DNA from: Enterococcus hulanensis
Lineage (GTDB): Bacteria > Bacillota > Bacilli > Lactobacillales > Enterococcaceae
Assembly: GCF_005405485.1 (NCBI RefSeq)
Contig: NZ_BJED01000017.1
Span: forward strand, 1 to 64,000
Direction of reading: 5' to 3'
DNA length: 64,000 nt
How positions within the stretch are numbered: the stretch's first letter is position 1; every line of letters starts with the position of its first letter. Below, in pieces: positions 42,786 to 51,683 of this stretch. The notes under the pieces were generated by a model, which was not told the origin of the DNA, ran no database searches, and saw only the letters and a list, made by a program, of their open reading frames with translations. The position numbers and the translations under genes are program-made.

Positions 42786-43208
42786 TTACTGCTTCACTAC
42801 TGCGACGATCTCAACTTCTACCAAGGCATCTTTTGGTAAATTAGCGACACCGACACAAGAGCGGCTGGGCTTTTCGTTATCGAAAAAGCTTTCGTATACC
42901 TGATTGAAGGCTGTAAAGTCAGACATATTTTTCAAGAAGCAGGTCGTCTTTACCACTTGATCATAATCCGCATCGACAGCGTTCAACAGGCCGCCGACAT
43001 TTCGTAAAACCTGATAGGTTTGATCCTCAATCGTTTCACCCACCATCTCGCCGCTTACCGGATCTAGCGCGATCTGCCCAGAAGCATAGAGCATACCATT
43101 TACGACTTTCCCTTGTACGTAAGGACCGATTGCTTTTGGTGCGTCCTTTGTTTCCACTGTGTAGATTGTTGGTTCTTGAAAATCCACCTTCGTTACATTG
43201 TTTTCCAT
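42786..43208 (-). CDS. ridA: RidA-family reactive imine deaminase
   Basis: A 140-residue RidA/YjgF protein; DAPKAIGPYVQGKVV, LYASGQIALDP with the key Tyr/Ser region, and the conserved Arg in KPSRSCVGVANLP are present. RidA hydrolyses 2-aminoacrylate and related enamines released by threonine/serine dehydratase and other PLP enzymes. The ATG is preceded by GGAG eight bases upstream; a GTG three codons earlier sits too close. The 300 bases upstream hold a leader ORF, alternative hairpins and a strong promoter. Confidence 0.88.
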   Translation of the reverse strand: MENNVTKVDFQEPTIYTVETKDAPKAIGPYVQGKVVNGMLYASGQIALDPVSGEMVGETIEDQTYQVLRNVGGLLNAVDADYDQVVKTTCFLKNMSDFTAFNQVYESFFDNEKPSRSCVGVANLPKDALVEVEIVAVVKQ

Positions 43209-43301
43209 TTTCCCCACTCCTTTTTTTTATAGAAAGATTTCGTGAACTAACGTTGTGCCCTTGGCTAGACTTGACAGCTGATACGTTAAGGCATAGTCAA
43301 C

Positions 43302-43339
43302 AAAAAAAGCATCTCACTAATTGCTTAGTGGGATGCTTT
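43302..43339 (-). terminator. Leader terminator before ridA
   Basis: AAAGCATC(C)CACTAA and TTAGTG(A)GATGCTTT pair around a short loop and are followed on the minus strand by T7. It lies 94 bases before the ridA start and after the leader ORF, so it can only serve attenuation or end a small RNA. Confidence 0.85.
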
Positions 43340-43407
43340 GGAGAATCCCACTCAACAAATGTCAAACAGGACTTCAAACTGTTTTTTGCAAAACAAGCTT
43401 CAAGTCC
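43327..43407 (-). promoter_or_regulatory. Antiterminator and pause hairpins of the ridA leader
   Basis: AGTGGGAT (43345-43352) can pair with ATCCCACT (43327-43334), which is the first arm of the leader terminator, so the two structures exclude each other. Upstream, 43369-43407 forms another hairpin whose first arm starts at the leader ORF stop codon, where a translating ribosome would disturb it. Confidence 0.6.
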
Positions 43408-43450
43408 TCAGTCTAATAATAATCATTTGTTCAGTAGTCGTCGCGTTCAT
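43400..43450 (-). CDS. 16-residue leader peptide before ridA
   Basis: ATG to TGA reads MNATTTEQMIIIRLRT, behind AAAAGGAG at proper spacing and about 50 nt after the predicted transcription start. Four of 16 codons are Thr (three in a row) and three are consecutive Ile. That fits ribosome-stalling sensing of threonine/isoleucine, amino acids tied to RidA through threonine dehydratase. The C-terminal Arg-Leu-Arg also matches the macrolide-arrest motif of some erm/msr leader peptides. Both readings are inference; the gene itself is well supported by its signals. Confidence 0.6.
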   Translation of the reverse strand: MNATTTEQMIIIRLRT

Positions 43451-43508
43451 AGAAATTCTCCTTTTTAAAATTAAATTTAAATGGCATTTAAATTAATTTA
43501 TGATTGTA

Positions 43509-43537
43509 ATGATAACGGAGGTTCTTTTAGTTGTCAA
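43509..43537 (-). promoter_or_regulatory. Consensus promoter of the leader-ridA unit
   Basis: Minus strand: -35 TTGACA (perfect, 43532-43537), 17 bases, -10 TATCAT (43509-43514). Among the best vegetative promoters in the window; strong constitutive initiation suits control by attenuation. Confidence 0.8.
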
Positions 43538-43660
43538 TGAGTTTAAAGAATTTTCTGACATTTCAATCTCTCATTTTTGTAAGCTGATTGTTCGTTCAAT
43601 AAATGGTGCACGATTCCAAAAATCGGTATCGTAGGATTATAAATTGAGAGGAGTTTTTTT

Positions 43661-44455
43661 ATGAATAAGGGATTGACTGGTTTCCAGTTAAAAGTAATCG
43701 GGGTTGTGTCGATGGTGCTCGATCACCTCGCGGAATTTTTCCTGTTTTTAGGCGTTCCTATGTGGTTCCACTGGATCGGCCGGATGGCAGCACCGATTTT
43801 TCTATTTGAAAGTTCTGAAGGATTCATTCACACGAGTAATCGTAAAAGATATATGTTTCGTTTGTTAGCCGGCTTTTGGTTGATGGGAATTATTAATATG
43901 ATTTTGAATGAGTTTTTTACCGTTGGTAGTTCGATCGTGATTAACAACATTTTTGGTACATTATTCTTAGGGACGGTCTACATGCAAGCCTGCGAATACT
44001 TCAAGCAAAGAAAAACCTTTGTTAAGGGTCTGATTTGGTTCTTTGTGCCGATTCTTTTAAACGTCTTTTCGATGATGCTCTTATCTAACGACAGTCTGTT
44101 CAGCTCAAGATTCGGAATGCTTTTCTTCCGCGGCTTCACCTTGTTGGTACCGACACTTATGATGACAGAAGGCGGAATTTTATTTGTCGCACTAGCAGTC
44201 TTGTTCTATCTGTTCCATGGCAAAAAAATGCTGCAAGTAGCTGCGTTAGTCGCTGTCGCGATCATTACGTTAGTCTTTGGCGGCGGTGTCCAACATGCCT
44301 TCACCTTTAATTACCAATGGATGATGCTCTTATCAGCGATTCCGATCATTCTTTACAGTGGTGAAAAAGGGAAGAGTATGCGGAATTTCTTCTATATTTT
44401 CTATCCCGCACACATCGCATTTTTTGCTATCATCAGCTTTTTCCTTCAACGCTAA
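43661..44455 (+). CDS. TraX-family membrane protein
   Basis: A 264-residue membrane protein with about eight hydrophobic segments. LTGFQLKVIGVVSMVLDHLA with the conserved Asp-His, and HWIGRMAAPIFLF are marks of the TraX family (first known from F-pilin acetylation). In Firmicutes chromosomes such genes occur alone and are thought to be membrane acyltransferases. No conjugation genes are near. GAGAGGAG precedes the start. Acylation of a wall polymer or peptide is a guess. Confidence 0.78.
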   Translation: MNKGLTGFQLKVIGVVSMVLDHLAEFFLFLGVPMWFHWIGRMAAPIFLFESSEGFIHTSNRKRYMFRLLAGFWLMGIINMILNEFFTVGSSIVINNIFGTLFLGTVYMQACEYFKQRKTFVKGLIWFFVPILLNVFSMMLLSNDSLFSSRFGMLFFRGFTLLVPTLMMTEGGILFVALAVLFYLFHGKKMLQVAALVAVAIITLVFGGGVQHAFTFNYQWMMLLSAIPIILYSGEKGKSMRNFFYIFYPAHIAFFAIISFFLQR

Positions 44456-44531
44456 ACTTGACCTTGTCCGCAAAAAGCTTTACAATGCTGTTTGTGAATA
44501 AATCGTACAGATAACACGCATTGCGTGTCGA

Positions 44532-44575
44532 GAGAGAGGCGGTTTCTATTAATTTAGAAACCACCTCTCTTTTTG
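44532..44575 (+). terminator. Terminator of the TraX-like gene
   Basis: AGAGAGG(C)GGTTTCT pairs with AGAAACC(A)CCTCTCT, then T5. Confidence 0.88.
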
Positions 44576-44960
44576 CGAGTTCAACTTTTTGCAGTGTTCA
44601 TAAGATGAGGTGTTTTTTGTTTGGCCTCGCCTACTAAAAGCACGTGTCGTTTAGTTGAATCGTAGGCGTGACGAAGATTAATGTATTTTTCCGGTTTTTG
44701 GAAAAATACTTTCCACTGACCTGAGGTAGCTGTCAGTTCTGCTTTTCGCAGTTTTGTAAGTTAGGTGATCAGTAACTAAATTTTTTCATTACTCAAAGGT
44801 TCGAGCTGTCTAGCAGAATGATATGCGTAGCGAAAATAGACGTATTTTTCTGGTTTTTTAGAAAAATACTTTCTGCTGCCTTGAGATAGCTGCCAGTTCT
44901 GCTTTTTTCAGTTCTACAAATTAACTCCCAATCCAACTTTTGCAATGTTCATCAATCTAA
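44575..44960 (+). repeat. Two copies of the 155-bp repeat plus further 5' boxes (locus D)
   Basis: Copies start near 44575 (GCGAGTTCAACTTTTTGCAG) and 44730 (GTCAGTTCTGCTTTTCGCAG). Hairpins GTATTTTTC / GAAAAATAC lie at 44683-44709 and 44842-44869. Two more 5' boxes follow at about 44890 and 44930, the last one decayed. The spacing is 155-160 bp, as at locus C. Orientation matches the downstream MFS gene. Confidence 0.78.
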
Positions 44961-44991
44961 GTTATCTGTCGAAATAAAGTGAGGTTATTAC

Positions 44992-46362
44992 ATGAAAGAA
45001 AAGAAAATCCATTTGTTGTTAGCTGTCCTTGCCACCGGGATCATGTCCTTTGCCGGCGTTCTGATCGAGACCGCCATGAATGTGACCTTCCCCACCCTGA
45101 TTAAACAGTTCGGGATCTCCACCGGGATGGTGCAGTGGGTCACCACCATTTATCTCTTAGTGATCTCTATCATGGTGCCCTTCTCTAATTATTTATTGAA
45201 AAATTTCTCGATCCGTAAATTGTTTATCGTTGCCAATCTCTTTTTTATCGCGGGGTTAGTGATTGATTTATGGTCGCCTTCTTATAGTATTTTATTAGTC
45301 GGGCGCTTGTTTCAGGGGATCAGTACAGGGATCGCTTTGCCCTTGATGTTTCATATTATTTTGAATTTCACTCCGATGCACAAACGCGGCACCATGATGG
45401 GTGTCGGTACGTTGACGACTTCGATTGCACCTGCGATCGGCCCAACGTACGGCGGGATCATGACGGCAAGTCTTTCTTGGCACTCTATTTTCTTATTCCT
45501 ATTGCCGGTCTTGGCGATTTCTCTGGTCATCGGGCTGTACGCTATTCCTGAAATGCCGGTCAAAAAAACTGGAGCTCTGGATATCATGAGTCTGATTGGG
45601 GTCGCGCTGCTGTTTAGTGGTCTGCTGATGTTCTTAAACCAAATTGGCAGCTTGATGGGCTTTGTCTCACTTGCGGTGGGTATCGTTGGATTAGTGATTT
45701 TTTATCGCCAAGCGACACGCGCGAAGAATCCGCTGGTGCGCATTACGGTTTTGAAAAATAAAGTTTTCGTCTTATTCCTGTGCGGCTTCTTGGTTTGTCA
45801 GTTCTTGCTGTTAGGTATTTCTTTTGTGCTGCCTAACTTTATTCAGATCGTTTTAGGCAAAGATGCCTTCATCGCCGGTCTAGTCATGATGCCTGGTGCT
45901 GCGGTAGGCGCGATCTTGGCGCCGATCTCTGGTCGTGTCCTCGATTCTTTCGGTCCGAAAAAACCGATCCTGCTTGGATTGAGTTTTGCCACGATCGGCT
46001 GGATCGCTTTGACACTGTTATTGCGTTCACCGTTGTTACTTGGATTTGTCGCAGGACATGTCTTTTACATGATCGGTATCGGTTTTGCTTACAGCAACTT
46101 AATGACTACTGGGATGAACCTGCTATCAGAAGATGAATATGGAGACGGCAATACGCTGTTCAATACGCTTCAGCAATTTTCTGGTGCGATTGCGACCGCG
46201 ATTGTTGCGACGATCATCAATTTGGCGCAGCAAGCTCAACCCGATTTTATTGCCGCAACGGTTACGGGTTCACAAATTTCATTGATCGTTTTACTAGCTT
46301 TACTATTGGCCGTTTTGCTTGCTTGTCTGATTCATTTTCGGAAAGAACCGGTCGTTAGATAA
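44992..46362 (+). CDS. Drug-efflux MFS transporter, DHA2 family
   Basis: A 456-residue proton-driven exporter with about 14 hydrophobic segments (DHA2). Motif-like stretches: TLIKQFGISTGMVQWVTTIY in the first loop, FSIRKLFIVANLFF, LVGRLFQGISTGIALPLMF, and APAIGPTYGG as motif C (GxxxGPxxGG). It follows a 530-base gap filled with repeats and precedes an XRE regulator gene by 93 bases. Substrates are unknown; related proteins expel lipophilic cations or bile salts. Confidence 0.85.
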   Translation: MKEKKIHLLLAVLATGIMSFAGVLIETAMNVTFPTLIKQFGISTGMVQWVTTIYLLVISIMVPFSNYLLKNFSIRKLFIVANLFFIAGLVIDLWSPSYSILLVGRLFQGISTGIALPLMFHIILNFTPMHKRGTMMGVGTLTTSIAPAIGPTYGGIMTASLSWHSIFLFLLPVLAISLVIGLYAIPEMPVKKTGALDIMSLIGVALLFSGLLMFLNQIGSLMGFVSLAVGIVGLVIFYRQATRAKNPLVRITVLKNKVFVLFLCGFLVCQFLLLGISFVLPNFIQIVLGKDAFIAGLVMMPGAAVGAILAPISGRVLDSFGPKKPILLGLSFATIGWIALTLLLRSPLLLGFVAGHVFYMIGIGFAYSNLMTTGMNLLSEDEYGDGNTLFNTLQQFSGAIATAIVATIINLAQQAQPDFIAATVTGSQISLIVLLALLLAVLLACLIHFRKEPVVR

Positions 46363-46455
46363 GAGTTAAGAATACGGGCAAAAGTTCAGCCGCTGTTCGC
46401 TGGTTTTCATGGTACATCCTGCTAAACTTAAAGTATCAAGTTTGGAGGGATAAAC

Positions 46456-46902
46456 ATGACACTAGGAAACAATTTCTTCAATGCCCGAAAAAAACAAGGA
46501 CTGTCACAAGAAGAGGTGGCAGAAAAACTTGGGGTGAGCCGACAAACCATTTCCAAATGGGAGCTCGACGAAACACTGCCGGATATTAACCAATCAAAAA
46601 AATTGGCCGCCGCCTTCAAAGTATCCTTAGACGAGCTGATCGAATTCGATCCTGATTTGAACGACATCAAGGAAGTGATCGCTAAGACCAGTGAAGAAAA
46701 ACAGCAGGCCATCGATTGGACAAATGTGTGGGCGGAAAAATATCCCGTTTTAGCAAAATATCAACAAGACGTCCGCCTCGATGACTACATTCCCCAGATC
46801 ACTGATATGCTGAAGCGTTTGAAAAAGGATTATGGCTACAACGATCAAGATGCCTTTCTAGTTTTCAAGGATATTTTGGCACAGGTTTGGAAAAACAATT
46901 AA
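46456..46902 (+). CDS. XRE-family regulator
   Basis: A 148-residue protein with an N-terminal Cro/CI HTH (LSQEEVAEKLGVSRQTISKW) and an 85-residue C-terminal domain of unknown type (DWTNVWAEKYPVLAKYQQD). TTGGAGGG precedes the ATG. It lies downstream of the MFS pump and may be co-transcribed or have its own promoter. Role unknown. Confidence 0.78.
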   Translation: MTLGNNFFNARKKQGLSQEEVAEKLGVSRQTISKWELDETLPDINQSKKLAAAFKVSLDELIEFDPDLNDIKEVIAKTSEEKQQAIDWTNVWAEKYPVLAKYQQDVRLDDYIPQITDMLKRLKKDYGYNDQDAFLVFKDILAQVWKNN

Positions 46903-46906
46903 AACG

Positions 46907-46936
46907 AAAGCCGTGGCTTCAGTACCCACGGCTTTT
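46907..46936. terminator. Bidirectional terminator
   Basis: AAAGCCGTGG pairs with CCACGGCTTT, T5 on plus. It separates the converging XRE and MFS genes. Confidence 0.85.
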
Positions 46937-46953
46937 TGCTTGCGTAAATTTGA

Positions 46954-48162
46954 TTAATTTCGGCATTCTTCGGCTTCATCTAGTGAAACAGCAGATTCGC
47001 TTTTCCTTACCTGCATGATCAACAGAATCGCGAATAGAACAATCACTGCACCGAAAATAGGTGTGTAGGCGATCCCCATTTTGCCAGTGACCTGCGCGCC
47101 GACTGTCGAGCCTAGCGTGATCCCGATATTGAAGGCCGCGATATTAAACGCCGAAGCCAACGTTATATCCTGTGGTACGTATTTTTCTGCCAGCTGCACC
47201 ACATATAACTGCAATCCGGGTACATTCATGAAGGCGAACAACCCTAACAGCAGGGCGGCGAACAAGCCCAAAATAGAATTGCCGATCAAGGTCGTCACAA
47301 ATAAAAAGACAAGGGCCGTCATCAAAAGACCGAACATCTTGATCAATGAATCCAACGGTTTTTCATTCGCCAAATGCCCGCCGACCGTATTGCCGATCGC
47401 GACCATTACACCGTAGACGATCAAGATAATCACGACTGCACTGGCCGAAAAGCCAAAGCCTTCCAAAATTGGCGATAGGTAAGTGTAAGCCGCAAATGTT
47501 CCGCCGTAACCAAAGGCAGTGATCAAGAAAGACATCACGAGCGGTTTATTAGTAAAGATACGGCCAAAGCCCTTCAAGTCCACCTTACCGGGAATCGGTA
47601 AATGACGGGGAACTAAGAAGCTGCTGGCGATCAGACCAAGCAAACCGACCACGGCGATAAAAATAAAGGACATATTCCAAGTGGTCTGCTGACCAATGAA
47701 GGTTCCAAGCGGAACGCCGGTCACTGTCGCTACCGTCAAACCGGTAAACATGATGGCGATCGCACTTGCGCGCCGTGAAGGTTCCACAACATCCGCTGCA
47801 ATAACGGTAGAAACCGACATAAAGATTCCGTGAGCCAATGCCGCCAAAATACGACCCAGCAATAAAATCGTAAAGGTCGGCGCAAAAGCCGCTAACAAAT
47901 TTCCGCCGATAAACAGCAGCATGATCCCCAGCATCAAATTGCGGCGATTCCATTTTCCGGTTAAGACCGTCAGCAAAGGTGCGCCGATCGTCACCCCTAA
48001 AGCATATAAAGATACGGTCAGACCGGCTTGGGCGAGTGTGACATTGAAGCTTTTAACGATCATCGGCAAAAGCCCTACGCTGATAAATTCTGCGGACCCG
48101 ATCGCAAAAGCATTGATTGCGAGAGCCAGTAACGTTAAGTTTGGTGAGATTTTCTTTTCCAT
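46954..48162 (-). CDS. MFS efflux transporter, DHA1 family (AraJ/YdhP-like)
   Basis: A 402-residue exporter with 12 predicted segments; FAIGSAEFISVGLLPMIVKS at the start and VTGVPLGTFIGQQTTW as motif C are typical of the sugar-efflux/drug DHA1 group. GGAGGAACTAAA precedes the ATG. Divergent from an HxlR-type regulator 147 bases away, which probably controls it. Substrate unknown. Confidence 0.85.
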   Translation of the reverse strand: MEKKISPNLTLLALAINAFAIGSAEFISVGLLPMIVKSFNVTLAQAGLTVSLYALGVTIGAPLLTVLTGKWNRRNLMLGIMLLFIGGNLLAAFAPTFTILLLGRILAALAHGIFMSVSTVIAADVVEPSRRASAIAIMFTGLTVATVTGVPLGTFIGQQTTWNMSFIFIAVVGLLGLIASSFLVPRHLPIPGKVDLKGFGRIFTNKPLVMSFLITAFGYGGTFAAYTYLSPILEGFGFSASAVVIILIVYGVMVAIGNTVGGHLANEKPLDSLIKMFGLLMTALVFLFVTTLIGNSILGLFAALLLGLFAFMNVPGLQLYVVQLAEKYVPQDITLASAFNIAAFNIGITLGSTVGAQVTGKMGIAYTPIFGAVIVLFAILLIMQVRKSESAVSLDEAEECRN

Positions 48163-48309
48163 TTTAGTTCCTCCAATAAAAGTATTTGTAACCTACGAGA
48201 AGATACTATATACTGTTGATGACCTTTTGATAAGTACCCACTTTTTTGTACTATAGGTACCTTTCAGTAACTTTTGGATCATATCAAGGTTTTTAGGAGG
48301 AATCTTTTT

Positions 48310-48663
48310 TTGGAAAATCGTGCATACATGATCGGCGTCGAGGCAACGATGGATGTTATCGGCGGAAAATGGAAACCTATTATTCTTTGCAACCTGCGCC
48401 ATGGACCGATGCGCCCTAGTGATTTGAAACGCGGAATCACCGGCATCAGTCAAAAAATGCTGACACAGCAGCTGCGTGAGTTAGAGGATGATAACATCAT
48501 CGACCGCAAAGTTTATCAGCAAGTCCCGCCAAAAGTGGAATATTCATTAAGCGACTACGGCCGCAGCCTTTCAGATATTTTAGACAGCCTTTGCAATTGG
48601 GGCGAACAGCATGTCGCTCACCTGCAAGAACAAGGACAGGATATTTGCTTGAAGGCAAACTAA
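48310..48663 (+). CDS. HxlR-family winged-helix regulator
   Basis: A 117-residue regulator; VEATMDVIGGKWKPIILCNL and the winged helix SDLKRGITGISQKMLTQQL define the HxlR family. TTG start, placed by AGGAGG nine bases before it, since upstream ATG codons lack a ribosome site. The Cys usually found before the VEAT motif is replaced here (YMIGVEAT), so redox sensing at that position is unlikely. It is divergent from the MFS pump. Confidence 0.83.
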   Translation: MENRAYMIGVEATMDVIGGKWKPIILCNLRHGPMRPSDLKRGITGISQKMLTQQLRELEDDNIIDRKVYQQVPPKVEYSLSDYGRSLSDILDSLCNWGEQHVAHLQEQGQDICLKAN

Positions 48664-48710
48664 AAAATCAGGCGTTCTTCTCACTTATCGAGAGGAAGGC
48701 CTGATTTTTC
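48663..48710. terminator. Bidirectional terminator between hxlR and thiD
   Basis: AAAATCAGGC pairs with GCCTGATTTTT across a loop that itself forms a short CTTCTC/GAGAGG stem. Confidence 0.8.
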
Positions 48711-48721
48711 TATATTCTGAA

Positions 48722-49543
48722 TTAGTTGATTACAATATCATCATCCGTCATTTGCGCCCAATGATTGGTCGGCCCATGACCGTGACCTACGAAGATCGGT
48801 TGGCTGATGGCGGCTTGGATAAATTTCTTCCCGATGATAATCGCTTCCTTCAGCTCGGTTCCTTTTGCCAACTCAGCTGCGATACATGCGGAGAAAGTAT
48901 CCCCTGTTCCATGGGTGTTTGCCGTTTCGACGCGCGGCGCGCTCATCCAAAAGCTTTCACCTGATTCCAGCAAAACAAAATCCGCCGCAGCTTTATTTTG
49001 GCTGTGTCCGCCTTTAACGACCACGTTTTTCGTGCCGAAAGCCTGCAGTTTTTTCGCCGCCTCGACCATTTCTTGATCCGTCACGATTCGTTGACCAATA
49101 ATCACTTCTGCTTCCGGCAGGTTGGGTGTAACGATCGCAGCTAACGGCAACAACTCTTCATTGATGGTTTTCACCGCATCGCTTTGCAACAAATGATGCC
49201 CGCCTTTTGCCACCATCACAGGGTCAACGACTAACGGTCCGAAATCGACCTGCTTCAATTTCTTCACGACGGTCTCCACTCGTTCCACGTCTGCTAGCAT
49301 GCCAGTTTTCGCCGCACCGATCGCAAAATCCGCCGCTAAAGAGTCAAACTGCTCTTCAATAAAGCTGCTGGGAATCGCCATACTATCCTGTACGCCATAC
49401 GTATTTTGCGCGGTCAATGCCACGAAAATACTCATGCCAAAGGCCTTTCGCGCTTGGAATGTTTTCAGGTCTGCCTGAACGCCCGCGCCGCCGCCTGAAT
49501 CAGAGCCGGCGATCGTGACAACTTGAGGTGTTTGATTGATCAT
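48722..49543 (-). CDS. thiD: Hydroxymethylpyrimidine/phosphomethylpyrimidine kinase
   Basis: A 273-residue ribokinase-fold enzyme that phosphorylates HMP twice to HMP-PP. VVTIAGSDSGGGAGVQADLK at the N-terminus and NTHGTGDTFSACIAAELAKG with the catalytic Asp are diagnostic. GGAGGCAG precedes the ATG. Last gene of the TPP-controlled operon. Confidence 0.95.
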   Translation of the reverse strand: MINQTPQVVTIAGSDSGGGAGVQADLKTFQARKAFGMSIFVALTAQNTYGVQDSMAIPSSFIEEQFDSLAADFAIGAAKTGMLADVERVETVVKKLKQVDFGPLVVDPVMVAKGGHHLLQSDAVKTINEELLPLAAIVTPNLPEAEVIIGQRIVTDQEMVEAAKKLQAFGTKNVVVKGGHSQNKAAADFVLLESGESFWMSAPRVETANTHGTGDTFSACIAAELAKGTELKEAIIIGKKFIQAAISQPIFVGHGHGPTNHWAQMTDDDIVIN

Positions 49544-49605
49544 TTTTCTGCCTCCTAATTTCTATTAAGGTTTTTTTACTAAGTCTGAGTTTCACGCCTA
49601 AATCA

Positions 49606-50253
49606 CTAGTCTTCTATTTGTAAAGTGGGATCGGCATCCAATACTTCAACGATTTTTTCCTTTAATCGGCGAACCTTCTCACCGACAGCTTCTGCCCGCA
49701 TGATCTCACTGACGATCGAGATCCCTGCAATGCCTGTTCCGCAAAAATCCGTTAAGTTGTCTTCCTTGATCCCGCCGATCGCGACACTCGGAATTGTCAC
49801 CGCCACATTGATGGCCTTCAATGTTTCCTTAGAAGTCAGCGGTGTATCCTTCGTTTTTGTCGGGAAAATCGCACCGATCCCTAAGTAATCCGCGCCGGCT
49901 TCCTCAGCTTCCAAACCTCTTGCGACTGTTTTGGCCGAAACGCCCAAGATTTTTTCCGGCCCGATCAATGAACGAACAACATCCACTGGCAGCTCATCGT
50001 CTCCGATGTGCACACCTGCCGCATCGACTGCCAAGCAAATATCCACTCGATCATTAATAATCAACGGAACCTGATACTGATCGGTCACCGCTTTTACTTT
50101 TAAGGCCAGCTCATAAAATTTTCCCGTTACCAATTCCTTTTCCCGCAGCTGAACCAAGGTCACACCGTTTTTGCACGCTTCTTCGATCACTGCTAGAAAT
50201 TTTTCATCGCTAAAATCATAACGCCCCGTTACCAGATATAAAGTTAAATCCAT
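49606..50253 (-). CDS. thiE: Thiamine phosphate synthase
   Basis: A 215-residue TIM barrel joining HMP-PP and thiazole phosphate into thiamine phosphate. [40 protein letters not shown] and [13 protein letters not shown] carry the substrate and pyrophosphate residues. The Met at 50253 ([10 protein letters not shown]) is preferred as the family start over the ATG 12 bases earlier; both overlap thiM. Confidence 0.93.
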   Translation of the reverse strand: MDLTLYLVTGRYDFSDEKFLAVIEEACKNGVTLVQLREKELVTGKFYELALKVKAVTDQYQVPLIINDRVDICLAVDAAGVHIGDDELPVDVVRSLIGPEKILGVSAKTVARGLEAEEAGADYLGIGAIFPTKTKDTPLTSKETLKAINVAVTIPSVAIGGIKEDNLTDFCGTGIAGISIVSEIMRAEAVGEKVRRLKEKIVEVLDADPTLQIED

Positions 50254-51062
50254 TGCTTTTCCCATCCTTTCACCTCAGTCCACCAATCTTTTTCCATCAA
50301 TAGCGAGAGCTGGTTCAATGTTTCCTGCCGAAAAGCGGCTAAACCGATCGCATCTCCTGCCTGCTCTCCGCAACAATTGAAATAGCTGACCGCCGTCACG
50401 ACCGCAGCCGCTGGTTTTACCCCGCTGCCTAATAATGCGGCGATCAATGCGCCAACAATATCACCCGTCCCAGTGAAGCGATCCAGCGCCGCCACTCCAT
50501 TTGTTAAGCGCCAAATGCGGCTTTGCTCAACGACAATATCTTGACTGCCAGTTGCTAAAAAGATCGTGTCCGGATAAGTCTTAGTTAATTGCTGCATTGC
50601 TATCGTTAATTCTTCCAACGCTTCATCATCTTGATCCAACTCACTGCCGTCCACGCCGCGGGCATGACTTGGCAAGCCGCAAAAATTCCGCAGCTCAGAG
50701 ATATTTCCTTTTACGACGGTAGAATTTTCCGCCGCCAGCCAGCGACCGACTTGATCGCGGGTCTGACTGACACCATACCCGACCAAATCAACCACCGTTG
50801 GTTTTTTCACCTTATTCGCCAGCTTGGCTGCCGCAACTAGGCTGGCTTCCCGTTCTTCCGATAAATGCCCCAGATTCAGCAAGAGACTATCCGTTTGCCG
50901 GAACAATTCAGCGAACTCTCGCGGATCAGACGCCATGATCGGTTTTGCCCCGACATACAGCAGCGCATTCGCCACCGTTTCACAAGTAACCTCATTGGTT
51001 ATGCAATGAACTAAAGGTGCCTCTGTTATAGGAAAACCTTTAGCAAAATTCGTATTAATCAT
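50244..51062 (-). CDS. thiM: Hydroxyethylthiazole kinase
   Basis: A 272-residue ribokinase-fold enzyme phosphorylating the thiazole moiety salvaged from outside. [20 protein letters not shown] and [20 protein letters not shown] (catalytic Asp region) identify it. Its ATG overlaps the stop of thiW (ATGA), and AAAGGATG precedes it. No thiC or thiG is here, so the operon is for salvage. Confidence 0.94.
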   Translation of the reverse strand: MINTNFAKGFPITEAPLVHCITNEVTCETVANALLYVGAKPIMASDPREFAELFRQTDSLLLNLGHLSEEREASLVAAAKLANKVKKPTVVDLVGYGVSQTRDQVGRWLAAENSTVVKGNISELRNFCGLPSHARGVDGSELDQDDEALEELTIAMQQLTKTYPDTIFLATGSQDIVVEQSRIWRLTNGVAALDRFTGTGDIVGALIAALLGSGVKPAAAVVTAVSYFNCCGEQAGDAIGLAAFRQETLNQLSLLMEKDWWTEVKGWEKQWI

Positions 51063-51580
51063 CCAAACATCCTTTCACTGGAAAATAACCGCTGCCATCG
51101 TTTAAAAATTGTTGTTTCCTGTAATTTTACTAACACGACAAACGCGATCGCCGAACCGATCAACGTCGCACCCACAAAGCGCGGCGTGTAGATCAGCCAA
51201 TACAGATCACTCTGACTGCCGGTGAACCAAACCATCACAGGGTAAGACAAAAGCGAACCGATAATTCCGGTGCCAATGATTTCTCCTATCATCGACCAGA
51301 CCAGCTTTTTCCCTATCCGATAAAACAAGCCCGCCAAAAATGCGCCAAAAACCGCGCCTGTCAATGCCAACGGCGGTATCCCCAGCATGGTCATCCGTAT
51401 CAGTGCACAGACCACCGCCATCACGGTTCCATAGAGCGGCCCTAGCAAAACTCCGGCGATAATATTCATCACACTGGACATCGGCGCCATCCCTTCGATC
51501 CGCATCAAGGGAGACAAAACAACATCTAAGGCGATCATTAAAGCCAGCAGCGTTAATTTGTGGATTTTATTTTTCTCCAC
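51059..51580 (-). CDS. thiW: ThiW-type ECF transporter S component
   Basis: A 173-residue membrane protein with five to six hydrophobic segments (LTLLALMIALDVVLSPLMRI, MAPMSSVMNIIAGVLLGPLY) of the ThiW/ECF S-component group. It captures a thiamine precursor, probably the thiazole, and works with a shared energising module encoded elsewhere. GTG start chosen because AAAGGGG is nine bases upstream; an ATG 21 bases earlier overlaps that site. First gene after the TPP riboswitch. Confidence 0.85.
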   Translation of the reverse strand: MEKNKIHKLTLLALMIALDVVLSPLMRIEGMAPMSSVMNIIAGVLLGPLYGTVMAVVCALIRMTMLGIPPLALTGAVFGAFLAGLFYRIGKKLVWSMIGEIIGTGIIGSLLSYPVMVWFTGSQSDLYWLIYTPRFVGATLIGSAIAFVVLVKLQETTIFKRWQRLFSSERMFG

Positions 51581-51635
51581 GACAAATAACCCCTTTCTCA
51601 TTTATCAAGAAACAAGCGGGGTATCCCAAAAGACA

Positions 51636-51665
51636 GAAAAACCCAACCAAAATAAAATGGTCGGG
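51636..51665 (-). terminator. Terminator of the TPP riboswitch
   Basis: CCCGACCA (51658-51665) pairs with TGGTTGGG (51642-51649), followed by T5 on the minus strand. It stands between aptamer and thiW. Confidence 0.85.
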
Positions 51666-51683
51666 TACGATCAGTCAACTAGC

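Noticed and set aside
43661-44455. TraX as a sign of a conjugative element
   Set aside because: No other transfer, relaxase, integrase or attachment features are near; lone TraX-like genes are common in Firmicutes chromosomes.
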